From Nocardioides gansuensis (lineage in GTDB: Bacteria; Actinomycetota; Actinomycetes; Propionibacteriales; Nocardioidaceae): a DNA stretch of 64,000 bases. The position numbers and the translations under genes are program-made. This document shows positions 24,155 to 33,693 of the stretch, piece after piece (positions within the stretch are counted from its first letter, which is position 1; each line of letters opens with the position of its first letter). The DNA is taken from the NCBI RefSeq assembly GCF_003076135.1, contig NZ_QDGZ01000003.1, positions 186,001 through 250,000 of the forward strand. Reading direction: 5' to 3'. The notes beneath the pieces were generated by a model that saw nothing but the letters and a program-made list of their open reading frames with translations, ran no database searches and was not told the DNA's origin.

Positions 24155-25203
24155 CCACCAGCGTCCCCCTCGACCACCCCACGGTGACGGAGGCGGCCCA
24201 GCCGCTGCTCTCGCTCCAGGACCTGGTCAAGCACTACCCGGCGGGCAAGGGCAAGAAGGTCCACTCCGTCGACGGGGTGTCCCTGTCGGTCCGCCAGGGT
24301 GAGGTGCTCGGCCTGGTCGGGGAGTCCGGCTGCGGCAAGTCCACGCTGGCCCGGACCATCCTGCGGGCCGTGGACGCCACCAGCGGCCACATCGTCTTCG
24401 ACGGCGAGGACATCACCAGTGCCAAGGGCAAGCGGCTCAAGGAGCTGCGCCGCTCGATGCAGTTCGTCTTCCAGGACCCCTACGGCGCCTTCGACCCGAA
24501 GATGAGCCTCGGGACCAGCCTCGAAGCCCCGCTGCGCCACCACGGCATGAAGGACCGCGCCCAGCGTCAGCAGCGGATGCTTGAGATGCTCGACCGCGTC
24601 GGCATCGAGGAGGCGATCCTCGAGCGCCGCCCGGCCGAGTGCTCCGGCGGCCAGCTGCAGCGGATGGTGATCGCCCGCGCCCTGCTGCTCGAGCCCAAGT
24701 TCCTGATCTGTGACGAGCCGACCTCGGCACTCGACGCCTCGATCCGGGCCCAGATCCTCAACCTGCTGGTCGAGCTGAAGGACCAGCTCGACCTGACCCT
24801 GGTGCTGATCTCCCACGACCTGCGCGTGGTGCGCTACCTGTGCGACCGGGTCGCGGTCATGTACCTGGGGAAGATCGTCGAGGTCGCCCCCCGCGACGAG
24901 CTCTTCACCAACCCCCGCCACCCCTATACCCGGGTCCTGCTCGCCGCGTCGCTGGCCGAGCAGGCCGGCGCCGAGGCCAACGCCATGGTCTCCCGGCTGC
25001 GCGGCGAGCCCCCCAGCCCGATCGACGTGCCGTCGGGCTGCCGGTTCCACCCCCGCTGCCCGATCGCCCAGGACATCTGCAGCACCGTCGTACCCGAGAT
25101 CTCCCGGCCCGGTCAGGACCACACCGTGACCTGCCACTTCTGGGACCAGGTGCCCCACCCGTCCGCTCTTCTCGCCACCTCCACGAGGAACCCAGATGAG
25201 TGA
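24151..25203 (+). CDS. Peptide/nickel/opine-type ABC importer, ATPase 2 (DppF type)
   Basis: 350-aa ATP-binding partner of the preceding ATPase. Walker A GESGCGKS, the family-typical Q-loop VFQDPYGAFDPKMSLG, signature CSGGQLQR, Walker [12 protein letters not shown], switch LISHDLRVVRYLCDRVAVMYLGKIVE, and the C-terminal GCRFHPRCPIAQDIC extension. ATG 24151 is set by the ATGA overlap; longer in-frame starts only re-read the previous gene. It overlaps the CDF exporter gene by eight bases, showing that the metal exporter belongs to the same transcript. Confidence 0.92.
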   Translation: MTTSVPLDHPTVTEAAQPLLSLQDLVKHYPAGKGKKVHSVDGVSLSVRQGEVLGLVGESGCGKSTLARTILRAVDATSGHIVFDGEDITSAKGKRLKELRRSMQFVFQDPYGAFDPKMSLGTSLEAPLRHHGMKDRAQRQQRMLEMLDRVGIEEAILERRPAECSGGQLQRMVIARALLLEPKFLICDEPTSALDASIRAQILNLLVELKDQLDLTLVLISHDLRVVRYLCDRVAVMYLGKIVEVAPRDELFTNPRHPYTRVLLAASLAEQAGAEANAMVSRLRGEPPSPIDVPSGCRFHPRCPIAQDICSTVVPEISRPGQDHTVTCHFWDQVPHPSALLATSTRNPDE

Positions 25204-26170
25204 CGAACACACCCACGGGAACAGCCACGGCCACGGCCACGGGCACGGGCACGGGCACGGGCACAGCCACGGGCCGAGCGCCGCGGACGCCCTGACCGCC
25301 GGCGCCCGCTACCGCCGACCGCTGCTGATCGCGTTCCTGCTCACCACCGCATTCGTCGCGGTCGAGTTCGCCGCCGGCCTCATCTCCGGCTCGCTGGCCC
25401 TGCTCTCCGACGCCGGCCACATGCTTTCGGACGCCGGCGGGCTGGGCATGTCCCTGGCGGCGATCACCCTGGCAACCAGTGGAAGCAAGGCGGTGCACCG
25501 CACCTTCGGCTGGTACCGCCTGGAGATCCTGGCCTCCCTGGCCAACACCGCCCTGCTGTTCGCAGTCGCGGGCTATGTGGTGTACGAGGCGATCCAGCGG
25601 CTGCAGGACGCTCCCGAGGTGTCCACGACGCCGATGATCGTGGTGGCCGTCGTCGGCCTGCTCGTCAACCTGGTCTGCTTCCGGCTGCTCCAGGCCGGCG
25701 CGAAGGAGAGCCTCAACCTGCGCGGCGCCTACCTCGAGGTGGTCGCAGACGCCGTCGGATCGGTCGGGGTGCTCATCGGCGCCGCCATCATCGCGGCAAC
25801 CTCGTGGTACTGGGTCGACTCGGTCATCGCCATCGGCATCGGCCTGTTCATCCTGCCCCGCGCCTACAGGCTCGGCCGCGACTCGCTCCGGATCCTCGTC
25901 GAGTCCGCACCCGCGCACGTCGACGTCGACCACCTGACGCGTGACCTGGAGAAGCTCGACGGCGTCGTGGAGGTCCACGACCTGCACGTGTGGACCATCA
26001 CCTCGGGCATGGACGCCGTGAGCGTCCACCTCCAGGTCCGACCGCACTCGGACACCCACGCCGTGCTCGACCAGGCCCGGGACCTGCTGCGTGACCACCA
26101 CCACATCACGCACGCCACCGTGCAGGTCGAGCCCACCGAACACACAGGCTGCAAGGAAGTGCTCTGGTGA
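25196..26170 (+). CDS. Cation diffusion facilitator (CDF) metal exporter with His-rich N-terminus
   Basis: 324-aa membrane protein exporting Zn(II) or similar divalent metals by proton exchange. Residues 6-27 are almost only His and Gly, a cytoplasmic metal-sensing or -buffering tail. Six helices follow, with the metal-site motif SLALLSDAGHMLSDAGG in helix 2 and YLEVVADAVGSVGV in helix 5, then a cytoplasmic ferredoxin-like domain (VEVHDLHVWTITSGMDAVSVHLQV) ending in His/Cys. The start overlaps the ATPase gene and the stop overlaps the aspartase gene start (GTGA). This ties a metal exporter to an importer/oxidation operon, which is unusual and informative about the imported substrate. Confidence 0.88.
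   Translation: MSDEHTHGNSHGHGHGHGHGHGHSHGPSAADALTAGARYRRPLLIAFLLTTAFVAVEFAAGLISGSLALLSDAGHMLSDAGGLGMSLAAITLATSGSKAVHRTFGWYRLEILASLANTALLFAVAGYVVYEAIQRLQDAPEVSTTPMIVVAVVGLLVNLVCFRLLQAGAKESLNLRGAYLEVVADAVGSVGVLIGAAIIAATSWYWVDSVIAIGIGLFILPRAYRLGRDSLRILVESAPAHVDVDHLTRDLEKLDGVVEVHDLHVWTITSGMDAVSVHLQVRPHSDTHAVLDQARDLLRDHHHITHATVQVEPTEHTGCKEVLW
25226..25272 (+). repeat. Hexanucleotide repeat encoding the His-Gly tail
   Basis: CAC-GGS units in tandem (about eight, one with AGC for GGC) encode the alternating His-Gly stretch of the CDF exporter. Loss or gain of a unit would keep the frame and change only the number of metal-binding histidines. Confidence 0.75.
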
Positions 26171-27639
26171 CCCATTCCGACCCCACGACCTCCACCGAGA
26201 CCGCTGAGCAGGTGAGGCCACCCCGAGCCCGGATCGAGCGTGACTTCCTCGGGGAGAAGGCGGTTCCCGCAGGTGCGTACTGGGGCGTGCACACGGCGCG
26301 TGCCCTCGAGAACTTCACGGCCAGCGGTACACCGGTCTCGGTCCACCCCACCCTGGTGGCGGGCCTGGGCTCGGTCAAGCTGGCCGCCGTCCGCGCGAAC
26401 CATGAGCTGGGGCTGATCGATTCCCGCCGGGCGAACGTGATCGAGCGTGCATGCCAGGACGTCAGGGAGGGGCTGCTCGACGACCAGTTCGTGGTCGACG
26501 TCCTCCAGGGCGGGGCCGGCACGTCGACGAACATGAACGCGAACGAGGTCATCGCGAACCGCGCGCTCGAGCTGCTCGGCCTGCCCGCGGGGAGCTACGA
26601 CGAGGTGCACCCCCTCGACCACGTGAACCGCAGCCAGAGCACCAACGACGTCTATCCCACGGCACTGAGGCTGGGCCTGCTCGCCGCGCTCGACGGCTTG
26701 TCCGAATCCGTGCACATGCTCGCCGAGGCCTGCGAGGCCAAGTCCCGTCAGTTCTGGTCGGTGCCCAAGGTCGGGCGCACCCAGCTCCAGGACGCGGTCC
26801 CGATGACCGTCGGCCAGGAGTTCGCCGCGTGGGCAGCCACGCTCGTCGAGGAGCAGGCACGCATCCTGGACTCACGCGCACTGCTGCGCGAGATCAACCT
26901 CGGGGCCACGGCCATCGGCACAGGAATCACCGCGGTGCCGGAGTATCGCGAGTCCGTGTGCCGCCACCTCGGGGAGATCACCGGCCTGCCGCTGGTCGGC
27001 GCGACCAACCTGGTCGAGGCCACGTCCGACACCGGGGTGTTCGTGCAGCTCTCCGGGGTGCTCAAGCGCACCGCTGTGAAGGTGTCGAAGATCTGCAACG
27101 ACCTCCGGCTGCTCTCCTCCGGCCCGCAGGCGGGCTTCGGTGAGCTGCGCCTGCCGGCCAGGCAGGCCGGTTCCAGCATCATGCCGGGCAAGGTCAATCC
27201 GGTGATCCCGGAGATGGTGAACCAGGTGGCGTTCAGCGTCATCGGGAACGACGTCACCGTGACCATGGCCGCGGAGGCCGGGCAGCTACAGCTCAACGCC
27301 TTCGAGCCGGTGATCGCACACAACCTGCTCCAGGGCATCAGCTGGATGACGACGTCGTTCCGGACGCTGGGTGACCTGTGCATCTCCGGGATCGAGGTCA
27401 ACCTCGAGCACCTGCAGGCCTCGACCGCGCGGAGCGTCGGCATCGTCACCGCACTCACTCCCCATCTCGGATATGCCGCGGCGGCGGACATCGCCAAGGC
27501 CGCGCTGGCCGGCGAGGGGATGGTCCGGGACCTGGTGTTGGCAACCGGCCTGGTCGGCGCCGAACAGCTCGATGGCCTGCTCCACCCGGAGCGACTGGCC
27601 GGGCTCCCGGTCACCGCACCCCCAGCGGCCGGTGACTGA
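26167..27639 (+). CDS. aspA: Aspartate ammonia-lyase (aspartase)
   Basis: 490-aa cytoplasmic lyase converting L-aspartate to fumarate and ammonia. It matches aspartase rather than fumarase along its length: YWGVHTARALENF, QGGAGTSTNMNANEVIANRALELLG, NRSQSTNDVYPTALRL, GRTQLQDAVPMTVGQEFAAW, NLGATAIGTG, and the mobile-loop signature GSSIMPGKVNPVIPEMVNQVAF with the catalytic Ser (~residue 339). The start is GTG in a GTGA overlap with the CDF gene, so it belongs to the same operon. Here it most likely drains aspartate released from the imported compound into the TCA cycle. A relaxed relative acting on N-substituted aspartates cannot be excluded. Confidence 0.9.
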   Translation: MTHSDPTTSTETAEQVRPPRARIERDFLGEKAVPAGAYWGVHTARALENFTASGTPVSVHPTLVAGLGSVKLAAVRANHELGLIDSRRANVIERACQDVREGLLDDQFVVDVLQGGAGTSTNMNANEVIANRALELLGLPAGSYDEVHPLDHVNRSQSTNDVYPTALRLGLLAALDGLSESVHMLAEACEAKSRQFWSVPKVGRTQLQDAVPMTVGQEFAAWAATLVEEQARILDSRALLREINLGATAIGTGITAVPEYRESVCRHLGEITGLPLVGATNLVEATSDTGVFVQLSGVLKRTAVKVSKICNDLRLLSSGPQAGFGELRLPARQAGSSIMPGKVNPVIPEMVNQVAFSVIGNDVTVTMAAEAGQLQLNAFEPVIAHNLLQGISWMTTSFRTLGDLCISGIEVNLEHLQASTARSVGIVTALTPHLGYAAAADIAKAALAGEGMVRDLVLATGLVGAEQLDGLLHPERLAGLPVTAPPAAGD

Positions 27640-27670
27640 CGACGCCAGGGTCGTCGGGCCGCCGAAAGCC

Positions 27671-28864
27671 ATGAGCAGGATCGTGGTCGTCGGCGCCTCG
27701 CTCGCCGGGCATCGGGCAGCACTTGCCCTCCGAGGGCTCGGGTACGACGGCGAGCTGGTCGTGGTCGGAGGCGAGCAGCACCGCCCCTACGACCGCTTCC
27801 CGCTCTCCAAGGCGTACCTGACCCGGCTGGTCGACCGTGCCGGCCTCGCTCTCGAGGACACGCCGGCCGATGTGGTCTGGCGTCTCGGGGAGCACGCCAC
27901 GCGGCTGGATCTCGCCGGGCGTCGCGTCATCCTGGGTGACCGGACGGTGCTTCGGTTCGACGGCCTGGTCGTCGCGTCCGGCGCTCGGCCACGTGACGTC
28001 GACCTCGTCGAGGGTGTGCAGGGTGCCTTCGTGATGCGTACCCTCGAGGACGCCGAGGCGTTCCGGTCCAGCCTCGAGTCGCGGGCACGACGCGTGGTCG
28101 TCGTCGGGGGTGGGCTGATCGGCGCCGAGGTCGCGGCGCACGCAGTCGCCCAAGGTCACCACACGACCATGGTCGACCCCTCCGACCTTCCGACCGCCCG
28201 GGCCGTGGGCCGGCCGGTCGCCGAGCACCTGCGGCACCTCCACGAGGTCGCCGGAGTGCACCTGCGGCACCGAACGCGCATGCGGACCCTCGACGTGCGG
28301 GCCGGAGCGGTCGTCGGGGTGGTGCTCGAGGACGGCAGCCGACTGCCGGCCGACGTGGTGATGATGGCGACCGGCACGACGCCCAACGTCGAGTGGCTCC
28401 GCGGCAGCGGACTGCTCGTCTCCGGAGGGCTGCAGTGCGGACCCACGCTGCACGCGCGCGGCAGCGACCGCGTCGTCGGGGCGGGCGACGTCGTCCGTGC
28501 GCCCCAGGCGTTGCTCGGCGGGGAGTCGTCCCGGGTCGAGCACTGGGCGAGCACCCTCGCCCACGCGGACCTGGCCGGGGCGAACCTGCTCGCCGGGCCG
28601 GGGCAGGCGCAACCTCTCACTGCCCTGCCCACCTTCGGCACCACGATCCACGGGGCCCGTGTCCGCGCGGTGGGCTTCCCCCAGGTCGCGGACCGCAGCC
28701 GGGTGGTGTGGGGCGCTGTGGAGGCCGGGCAAGCGTTGGTCGCGCTGGCCCGGGGGAGCCAGGTCGTCGCCGTGGTCTCACTGGCCGCCCACGAGCACCT
28801 GCCCTGCCTGGTCGATCAGCTGTCCCCCGGGAGGCCGCTCGACGACGTGGTCGGCCCCTCCTGA
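27671..28864 (+). CDS. NAD(P)H:ferredoxin/rubredoxin reductase-like flavoprotein
   Basis: 397-aa two-dinucleotide flavoprotein. FAD motif IVVVGASLAGHRAALALRGLGY at the N-terminus, EQHRPYDRFPLSKAYL, NAD motif RVVVVGGGLIGAEVAAHAV (~residues 138-156), and the second FAD contact RVVGAGDVVRAP; the C-terminal reductase domain follows. Proteins like this pass electrons from NAD(P)H to a ferredoxin or rubredoxin serving an oxygenase or P450. No ferredoxin, oxygenase or P450 gene is near, so its partner is elsewhere or the role differs. ATG 27671 begins the FAD motif; it lies 31 bases after aspartase, probably at the end of the operon. Confidence 0.8.
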   Translation: MSRIVVVGASLAGHRAALALRGLGYDGELVVVGGEQHRPYDRFPLSKAYLTRLVDRAGLALEDTPADVVWRLGEHATRLDLAGRRVILGDRTVLRFDGLVVASGARPRDVDLVEGVQGAFVMRTLEDAEAFRSSLESRARRVVVVGGGLIGAEVAAHAVAQGHHTTMVDPSDLPTARAVGRPVAEHLRHLHEVAGVHLRHRTRMRTLDVRAGAVVGVVLEDGSRLPADVVMMATGTTPNVEWLRGSGLLVSGGLQCGPTLHARGSDRVVGAGDVVRAPQALLGGESSRVEHWASTLAHADLAGANLLAGPGQAQPLTALPTFGTTIHGARVRAVGFPQVADRSRVVWGAVEAGQALVALARGSQVVAVVSLAAHEHLPCLVDQLSPGRPLDDVVGPS

Positions 28865-28869
28865 CCGAA

Positions 28870-30864
28870 TCAGGCCCGATCCGCCTTCTGCCAGGCGGAG
28901 CGCGCGAGGAGTCGCAGACCGTTGAGTCCCACGACCATGGTGGAGCCCTCATGACCTGCGACGCCCAGCGGCAGCGGCAGGATCCACACGATGTCCCAGA
29001 TGACCAGCACGGTGATGACGGTTGCGGCGAAGGCCAGGTTTGCCTTCACCACCCGGTGGGCACGCCAGGACAGCCCGATCACCTTGGGAAGCGTCCCGAG
29101 CTCGTCCCGGACGATCACTGCGTCGGCGGTCTCGAGCGCGAGGTCGGACCCGTGGCGCCCCATGGCCACGCCGAGCTCGGCAGCGGCCATCGCCGGGGCG
29201 TCGTTGACGCCGTCGCCGACGAAGAGGACGCGATGGCCCTGCTCCTGGAGCCGGCGCACCTCCGCCACCTTGCCGTCGGGCAGGAGTGCGGCGCGAACAT
29301 CGCTGATGCCGACCTCGTCGGCCAGGCGGCGCGCGGCGCGCTCGTTGTCGCCCGTGAGCACGATGGGGCTGCGCCCGGTCATCGCGGTGAGCTTGGCAAC
29401 CGCCTCACGGGCACCGGGGCGAAGCTGGTCGGCGAGCGCCAGCACCCCGACCGGAACATCGTCGACGATGACCACGACGGCCGTCCGGCCGGCGTCCTCG
29501 AGCCCGCGCACCAGGGTGCGGGCCTCGGCGAGGTGCTCGCTGAAGGCGGGGCGCACGTCGTCGAGGAGAGCGGGGGAGCCGACCCGGACCTGCGCGCTCT
29601 CGACGATCGCGGTGACCCCGCGGCCGGGCGTGGAGGTGAAGTCCTCGCTGTGCGGCATCGGCACATCCCGGTCATGCGCAGCAGCCACGAGCGCACGGGC
29701 GAGGGGGTGTTCACTCGGTCGTTCTGCGGCCGCGGCGAGTGAGAGCAGCCGGTCCGTGCTCATTCCCGCGGCCCGGACCGGCTCGATCTCGGAGACCCGG
29801 GGCGTGCCCTGGGTGAGCGTGCCTGTCTTGTCGAACGCGACCAGGTCGGTCTTGCCGAACTTCTCCAGCGCGACCGCAGACTTGATCAGGACGCCATGGC
29901 GTCCCGCGTTGGCGATCGTGGACAGGAGCGGGGGCATGGTGGCCAGCACCACGGCGCAGGGCGACGCGACGATCATGAACGTCATCGCGCGGAGCAGCGT
30001 GGGCTCGAAGGCCGCCCCAAGGGCGAGCGGGATGCCGAAGAGGGCGAGTGTGGAGACGACGACGCCGACCGAGTAGCGCTGCTCCACCTTCTCGATGAAG
30101 AGCTGGGTGCGAGCCTTGGTCTCGGAGGCCTCCTCGACCAGGCTGACGATCCGGGCGACCACGGAGTCCTCGGCCGCGCGGTTCACGCTGACCCGGAGCG
30201 CGCCGGTGCCGTTGAGCGTGCCGGCGAAGACCTCGTCGCCCACCGTCTTGGCGACGGGCAGCGGCTCACCGGTGATCGACGCCTGGTCGACCTCACTGAG
30301 GCCCTCGAGGACCTCCCCGTCGGCGCCGACCCGCTCGCCGGGCCGGACCAGGACGAGGTCCCCGACCACGAGGTCGGCGGTGTTCACGACTTCCTCCTCG
30401 CCGGACGCGGTCAGCCTGGTCGCTTGCTCCGGGGCCAGGTCGAGCAGCGCCCGCACCGAGTCCGCCGTACGACGGGTGACGAAGGCCTCGAGGGCGCCGG
30501 AGGTGGCGAAGATGACGATCAGGAGTGCACCGTCGAAGACCTGGCCGATGGACGCCGCGAGCAGCGCAGCAACGATCATGAGGATGTCGACGTCGAGGGT
30601 CTTCTCCTTCAGCGCCTGCAGTCCCGAGAGGGTCGGCTCCCAGCCGCCGGTCGCGTAGCAGGCCAGGTAGAGCGTCCACCAGACCGGTGCCGGAGCGTCG
30701 AGCAGCTGGCATGCACCACCCGCGAGGAAGAGGGTGGTGGCCAGGGCCGCCCACCGGACCTCCGACATCGACAGCACCGACCAGAGCCGTGACCGCCGGG
30801 TCCGGCTCGGGGAGAGGTCGGCAGAGGCGACGTCGCGACGTGGCGCCGACAAGGTGGAGGTCAT
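28870..30864 (-). CDS. ctpJ: P1B-4-type heavy-metal ATPase (CtpJ/CoaT-like Co/Ni exporter)
   Basis: 664-aa metal-pumping ATPase without N-terminal HMA domain. The transmembrane metal motif is SPC (IVASPCAVVLA), which with the missing HMA domain is diagnostic of the P1B-4 group (cobalt, nickel or iron export). Phosphorylation motif AFDKTGTLTQG, actuator TGEP, nucleotide-domain HP (SEHPLARAL), and hinge GDGVNDAPAM are intact. ATG 30864 follows GAAGGA; a TTG six residues upstream is the only longer option. It is divergent from the NmtR-type regulator gene, with a palindromic operator between, as in the mycobacterial nmtR/ctpJ pair. It converges on the flavoprotein gene with five bases between. 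Confidence 0.88.
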   Translation of the reverse strand: MTSTLSAPRRDVASADLSPSRTRRSRLWSVLSMSEVRWAALATTLFLAGGACQLLDAPAPVWWTLYLACYATGGWEPTLSGLQALKEKTLDVDILMIVAALLAASIGQVFDGALLIVIFATSGALEAFVTRRTADSVRALLDLAPEQATRLTASGEEEVVNTADLVVGDLVLVRPGERVGADGEVLEGLSEVDQASITGEPLPVAKTVGDEVFAGTLNGTGALRVSVNRAAEDSVVARIVSLVEEASETKARTQLFIEKVEQRYSVGVVVSTLALFGIPLALGAAFEPTLLRAMTFMIVASPCAVVLATMPPLLSTIANAGRHGVLIKSAVALEKFGKTDLVAFDKTGTLTQGTPRVSEIEPVRAAGMSTDRLLSLAAAAERPSEHPLARALVAAAHDRDVPMPHSEDFTSTPGRGVTAIVESAQVRVGSPALLDDVRPAFSEHLAEARTLVRGLEDAGRTAVVVIVDDVPVGVLALADQLRPGAREAVAKLTAMTGRSPIVLTGDNERAARRLADEVGISDVRAALLPDGKVAEVRRLQEQGHRVLFVGDGVNDAPAMAAAELGVAMGRHGSDLALETADAVIVRDELGTLPKVIGLSWRAHRVVKANLAFAATVITVLVIWDIVWILPLPLGVAGHEGSTMVVGLNGLRLLARSAWQKADRA

Positions 30865-30909
30865 GGCAATCCTTCGCAAGAGCAGCGGCTGGTGCGCGCA
30901 ACGCTAAGA

Positions 30910-30927
30910 CATGAAGATATGTTCATG
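30910..30927. promoter_or_regulatory. NmtR/ArsR-type operator
   Basis: CATGAA-GATATG-TTCATG, a perfect six-base inverted repeat between the divergent ctpJ-like and nmtR-like genes. It has the ATGAA..TTCAT form bound by SmtB/ArsR sensors and can repress both genes. Confidence 0.7.
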
Positions 30928-30957
30928 CAAGCGAGGGAGGCGTGTATGCTGCCAGGC

Positions 30958-31320
30958 ATGGGCCACGGAGCAGACGGACGCAAGCCCACCCCGTCGCGCC
31001 TCGATCTCGCCGCAGCGAAGTCGGTCGCCACGACGCTGCAGGCACTCGCCACGCCGAGCCGGCTGATGATCCTCGGCCGTCTTCGGGAGGGCTCCGCCAC
31101 GGTGGGCGAGCTGGCCGACGCGGTGCAGATGGAGCAGTCGGCTGTCTCCCACCAGCTCCGGTTGTTGCGCAACCTGGGTCTCGTCGACGGTGTCCGGCAG
31201 GGCCGCAGCATCGTCTACTCGCTCTACGACAGCCACGTGGCGCAGCTCCTCGACGAGGCCGTCTACCACGCCGAGCATCTCCGGCTCGGAGCGACCGACC
31301 GCGAGTCCGCCACCGGCTGA
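30958..31320 (+). CDS. nmtR: NmtR-like ArsR/SmtB family Ni/Co sensor
   Basis: 120-aa winged-helix repressor. It is alike to Mycobacterium tuberculosis NmtR through most of its length: LQALATPSRLMIL, the recognition helix MEQSAVSHQLRLLRNLGLV, RSIVYSLYDSHVAQLLDEAVYHAEHL. The metal ligands of NmtR (Asp and His in YDSH, two His in YHAEH) are present. NmtR also uses its N-terminal Gly-His, and the ATG at 30958 gives exactly MGHG; for this reason it is preferred, although ATG 30946 has the better-placed GGGAGG ribosome site. If 30946 were used, the alpha-amino ligand would be lost. It should release the operator at 30910 on Ni/Co binding and induce the ATPase. Confidence 0.88.
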   Translation: MGHGADGRKPTPSRLDLAAAKSVATTLQALATPSRLMILGRLREGSATVGELADAVQMEQSAVSHQLRLLRNLGLVDGVRQGRSIVYSLYDSHVAQLLDEAVYHAEHLRLGATDRESATG

Positions 31321-31337
31321 GCCGATGGCGGACGTGG

Positions 31338-33671
31338 TCAGGCCGCGGCCTGTGCTGCCTCCGCCTCGTGGTCTGTCAGGGGCTGGAACCGGCGGAGCCG
31401 GAGACTGTTGGTGACCACGAACACGGAGGAGAACGCCATCGCAGCGCCGGCCAGCATCGGGTTGAGCAGTCCGGCGGCGGCCAGGGGCAGCGCGGCGACG
31501 TTGTAGGCGAACGCCCAGAACAGGTTGCCCTTGATGGTGGCCAGCGTGCGCCGGGAGAGCCGGATCGCGTCGGCGGTCACGCGGAGGTCGCCCCGGACCA
31601 AGGTGAGGTCGCTGGCCTCGATCGCGACGTCGGTGCCGGTGCCCATCGAGAGGCCGAGGTCGGCCTGGGCCAGGGCCGCCGCGTCGTTGACGCCGTCGCC
31701 GACCATCGCCACGACCCGGCCCTGGGACTGCAGGCGCTTGACGACGTCGACCTTGTCCGAGGGGAGCACGTTCGCGATGACCGTGTCGTCCGTCGCGTCG
31801 ATACCCACCTCGCGGGCCACCGTCCGTGCCGTGGCCTCGTTGTCGCCGGTCAGCAGCACGGGCGTCAGACCGAGCTTGCGGAGCTGGGCGATGGCCTCGG
31901 CTGAGGTCGGCTTGATCGCGTCCGCGACGACGAGCACGCCGCGAGCCTGGCCGTCCCAGCCGACTGCGATCGCGGTGGCTCCGTCTGCCTGGGCTGCGGC
32001 GAAGGCACGGTCCAGCTCCACGGGCAGCTTCTGCGACCACTCTTCGAGCAGCCGCGGCCGGCCGACCAGGACGGCGTGGCTGCGGTCGCCGTCGACGACC
32101 ACGCCCTGCACCCCCAGGCCCTCGACGTTCGCGAAGTCCTCGACCTTGGGAAGGCGGCCGCTCCTGTCCCGGGCGGCGACGGCCACGGCCTTGGCGATGG
32201 GGTGCTCCGAGGCGTCCTCGAGGGCTCCCGCGAGCCGGAGCACCTCGTCACGGTCCTCGCCGTCGGCGGCGACCACGTCGAGCAACGTCATCTGTCCGGT
32301 GGTCACGGTGCCGGTCTTGTCGAGCACGATGGTGTCGATCCTGCGGGTCGACTCCAGCACCTCCGGACCCTTGATCAGGATACCGAGCTGTGCGCCGCGG
32401 CCCGTCCCGACCATCAGTGCGGTGGGAGTGGCGAGGCCGAGGGCGCAGGGGCAGGCGATGATGAGCACGGCGACCGCCGCGGTGAAGGCGGCGGCCAGCC
32501 CGCCGCCGGTTCCGACCCAGAAGCCGAGGGTGGCCGCGGCCAGCACGATGACGATCGGGACGAAGATGCCAGACACCCGGTCGGCGAGGCGTTGTACCTC
32601 GGCCTTGCCGTTCTGGGCGTCCTCGACCAGCCGCGCCATCTGCGCCAGCTGCGTGTCGGAACCGATCCGGGTGGCCCGGACCACCAGCCGACCGCCGGCG
32701 TTGACGGTGGCGCCGACGACGGCGTCGCCGGGGCCGACCTCGACCGGCACCGACTCGCCGGTCAGCATCGAGGCGTCGACTGCCGAGCTGCCTTCCTCGA
32801 CCACGCCGTCCGTGGCGATCTTCTCGCCGGGTCGGACCACGAAGCGCATGCCCACGGCGAGCTGCTCGGTCGGGATGCGCTCCTCGGTCTCGCCGTGGGG
32901 GCCGTCACGGAGGATGGCCACGTCCTTGGCGCCCAGCTCGAGCAGCGCACGGAGAGCTGCCCCGGCGCGGCGCTTGGAGCGGGCCTCGAAGTAGCGGCCG
33001 GCCAGGATGAAGGTGGTCACGCCCGCCGCGGCCTCGAGGTAGATGTTCGCCGAACCGTCGGTGCGGGCCACGGTCAGCTCGAACGCGTGCGTCATGCCCG
33101 GCGTACCGGCCGTGCCCCAGAAGAGGGCGTAGAGCGACCAGCCCAGCGCGGCCAGGGTGCCGAGGGAGACCAGCGTGTCCATCGTCGACGTGCCGTGCCG
33201 GAGGTTGACCCAGGCCGCCCGGTGGAAGGGCCAGGCGCCCCAGACGACGACCGGCGCAGCGAGCGTGAGGCTGAGCCACTGCCAGTTCGTGAACTGCCAG
33301 GCCGGCACCATCGCCAGGGCGATCACCGGAACGGTGAGGAGCGCGGAGACGATCAGGCGCTGCCGAAGCGAGCGGGTCGGGTCGTCGGCCTCCTCGTCGC
33401 CCGCGTCGGTCTCCGGCTTCGCGGGGCGGGGGAGGGCAGCGCCGTACCCTGCCTCCTCCACCGTCCGGACCAGGTCCGCCGGGTCCAGACCCTCGGGGAA
33501 GGCGACCCTGGCCTTCTCGGTGGCGTAGTTGACGGTGGCGGTCACGCCGTCCATCTTGTTCAGCTTGCGCTCGATGCGATTGGCGCACGAGGCGCAGGTC
33601 ATGCCACTGATCTCGAGCTCGACCTGGGCGGTCGAGGCCGGCAAGCCGGGCGAACCCGTGAGCGAGCTCAT
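31338..33671 (-). CDS. copA: Cu(I)-exporting P1B-type ATPase
   Basis: 777-aa copper pump. N-terminal HMA domain with GMTCASC (~residues 23-29), eight helices with the CPC ion site ([12 protein letters not shown]), TGES actuator motif, phosphorylation [18 protein letters not shown] and [10 protein letters not shown]. These mark the Cu(I)-specific P1B-1 class. It is the last gene of a csoR-copZ-(secreted protein)-copA run; 22 bases separate it from the secreted protein gene. Expression should follow the CsoR operator at 35216. It converges on nmtR with 17 bases between. Confidence 0.92.
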   Translation of the reverse strand: MSSLTGSPGLPASTAQVELEISGMTCASCANRIERKLNKMDGVTATVNYATEKARVAFPEGLDPADLVRTVEEAGYGAALPRPAKPETDAGDEEADDPTRSLRQRLIVSALLTVPVIALAMVPAWQFTNWQWLSLTLAAPVVVWGAWPFHRAAWVNLRHGTSTMDTLVSLGTLAALGWSLYALFWGTAGTPGMTHAFELTVARTDGSANIYLEAAAGVTTFILAGRYFEARSKRRAGAALRALLELGAKDVAILRDGPHGETEERIPTEQLAVGMRFVVRPGEKIATDGVVEEGSSAVDASMLTGESVPVEVGPGDAVVGATVNAGGRLVVRATRIGSDTQLAQMARLVEDAQNGKAEVQRLADRVSGIFVPIVIVLAAATLGFWVGTGGGLAAAFTAAVAVLIIACPCALGLATPTALMVGTGRGAQLGILIKGPEVLESTRRIDTIVLDKTGTVTTGQMTLLDVVAADGEDRDEVLRLAGALEDASEHPIAKAVAVAARDRSGRLPKVEDFANVEGLGVQGVVVDGDRSHAVLVGRPRLLEEWSQKLPVELDRAFAAAQADGATAIAVGWDGQARGVLVVADAIKPTSAEAIAQLRKLGLTPVLLTGDNEATARTVAREVGIDATDDTVIANVLPSDKVDVVKRLQSQGRVVAMVGDGVNDAAALAQADLGLSMGTGTDVAIEASDLTLVRGDLRVTADAIRLSRRTLATIKGNLFWAFAYNVAALPLAAAGLLNPMLAGAAMAFSSVFVVTNSLRLRRFQPLTDHEAEAAQAAA

Positions 33672-33693
33672 CTGCTACTCCTTGGTCTTTAGA

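Noticed and set aside
28860..28874. Hairpin between the flavoprotein and ctpJ-like genes
   Set aside because: Only a five-base stem without a T-run; too weak to call a terminator.
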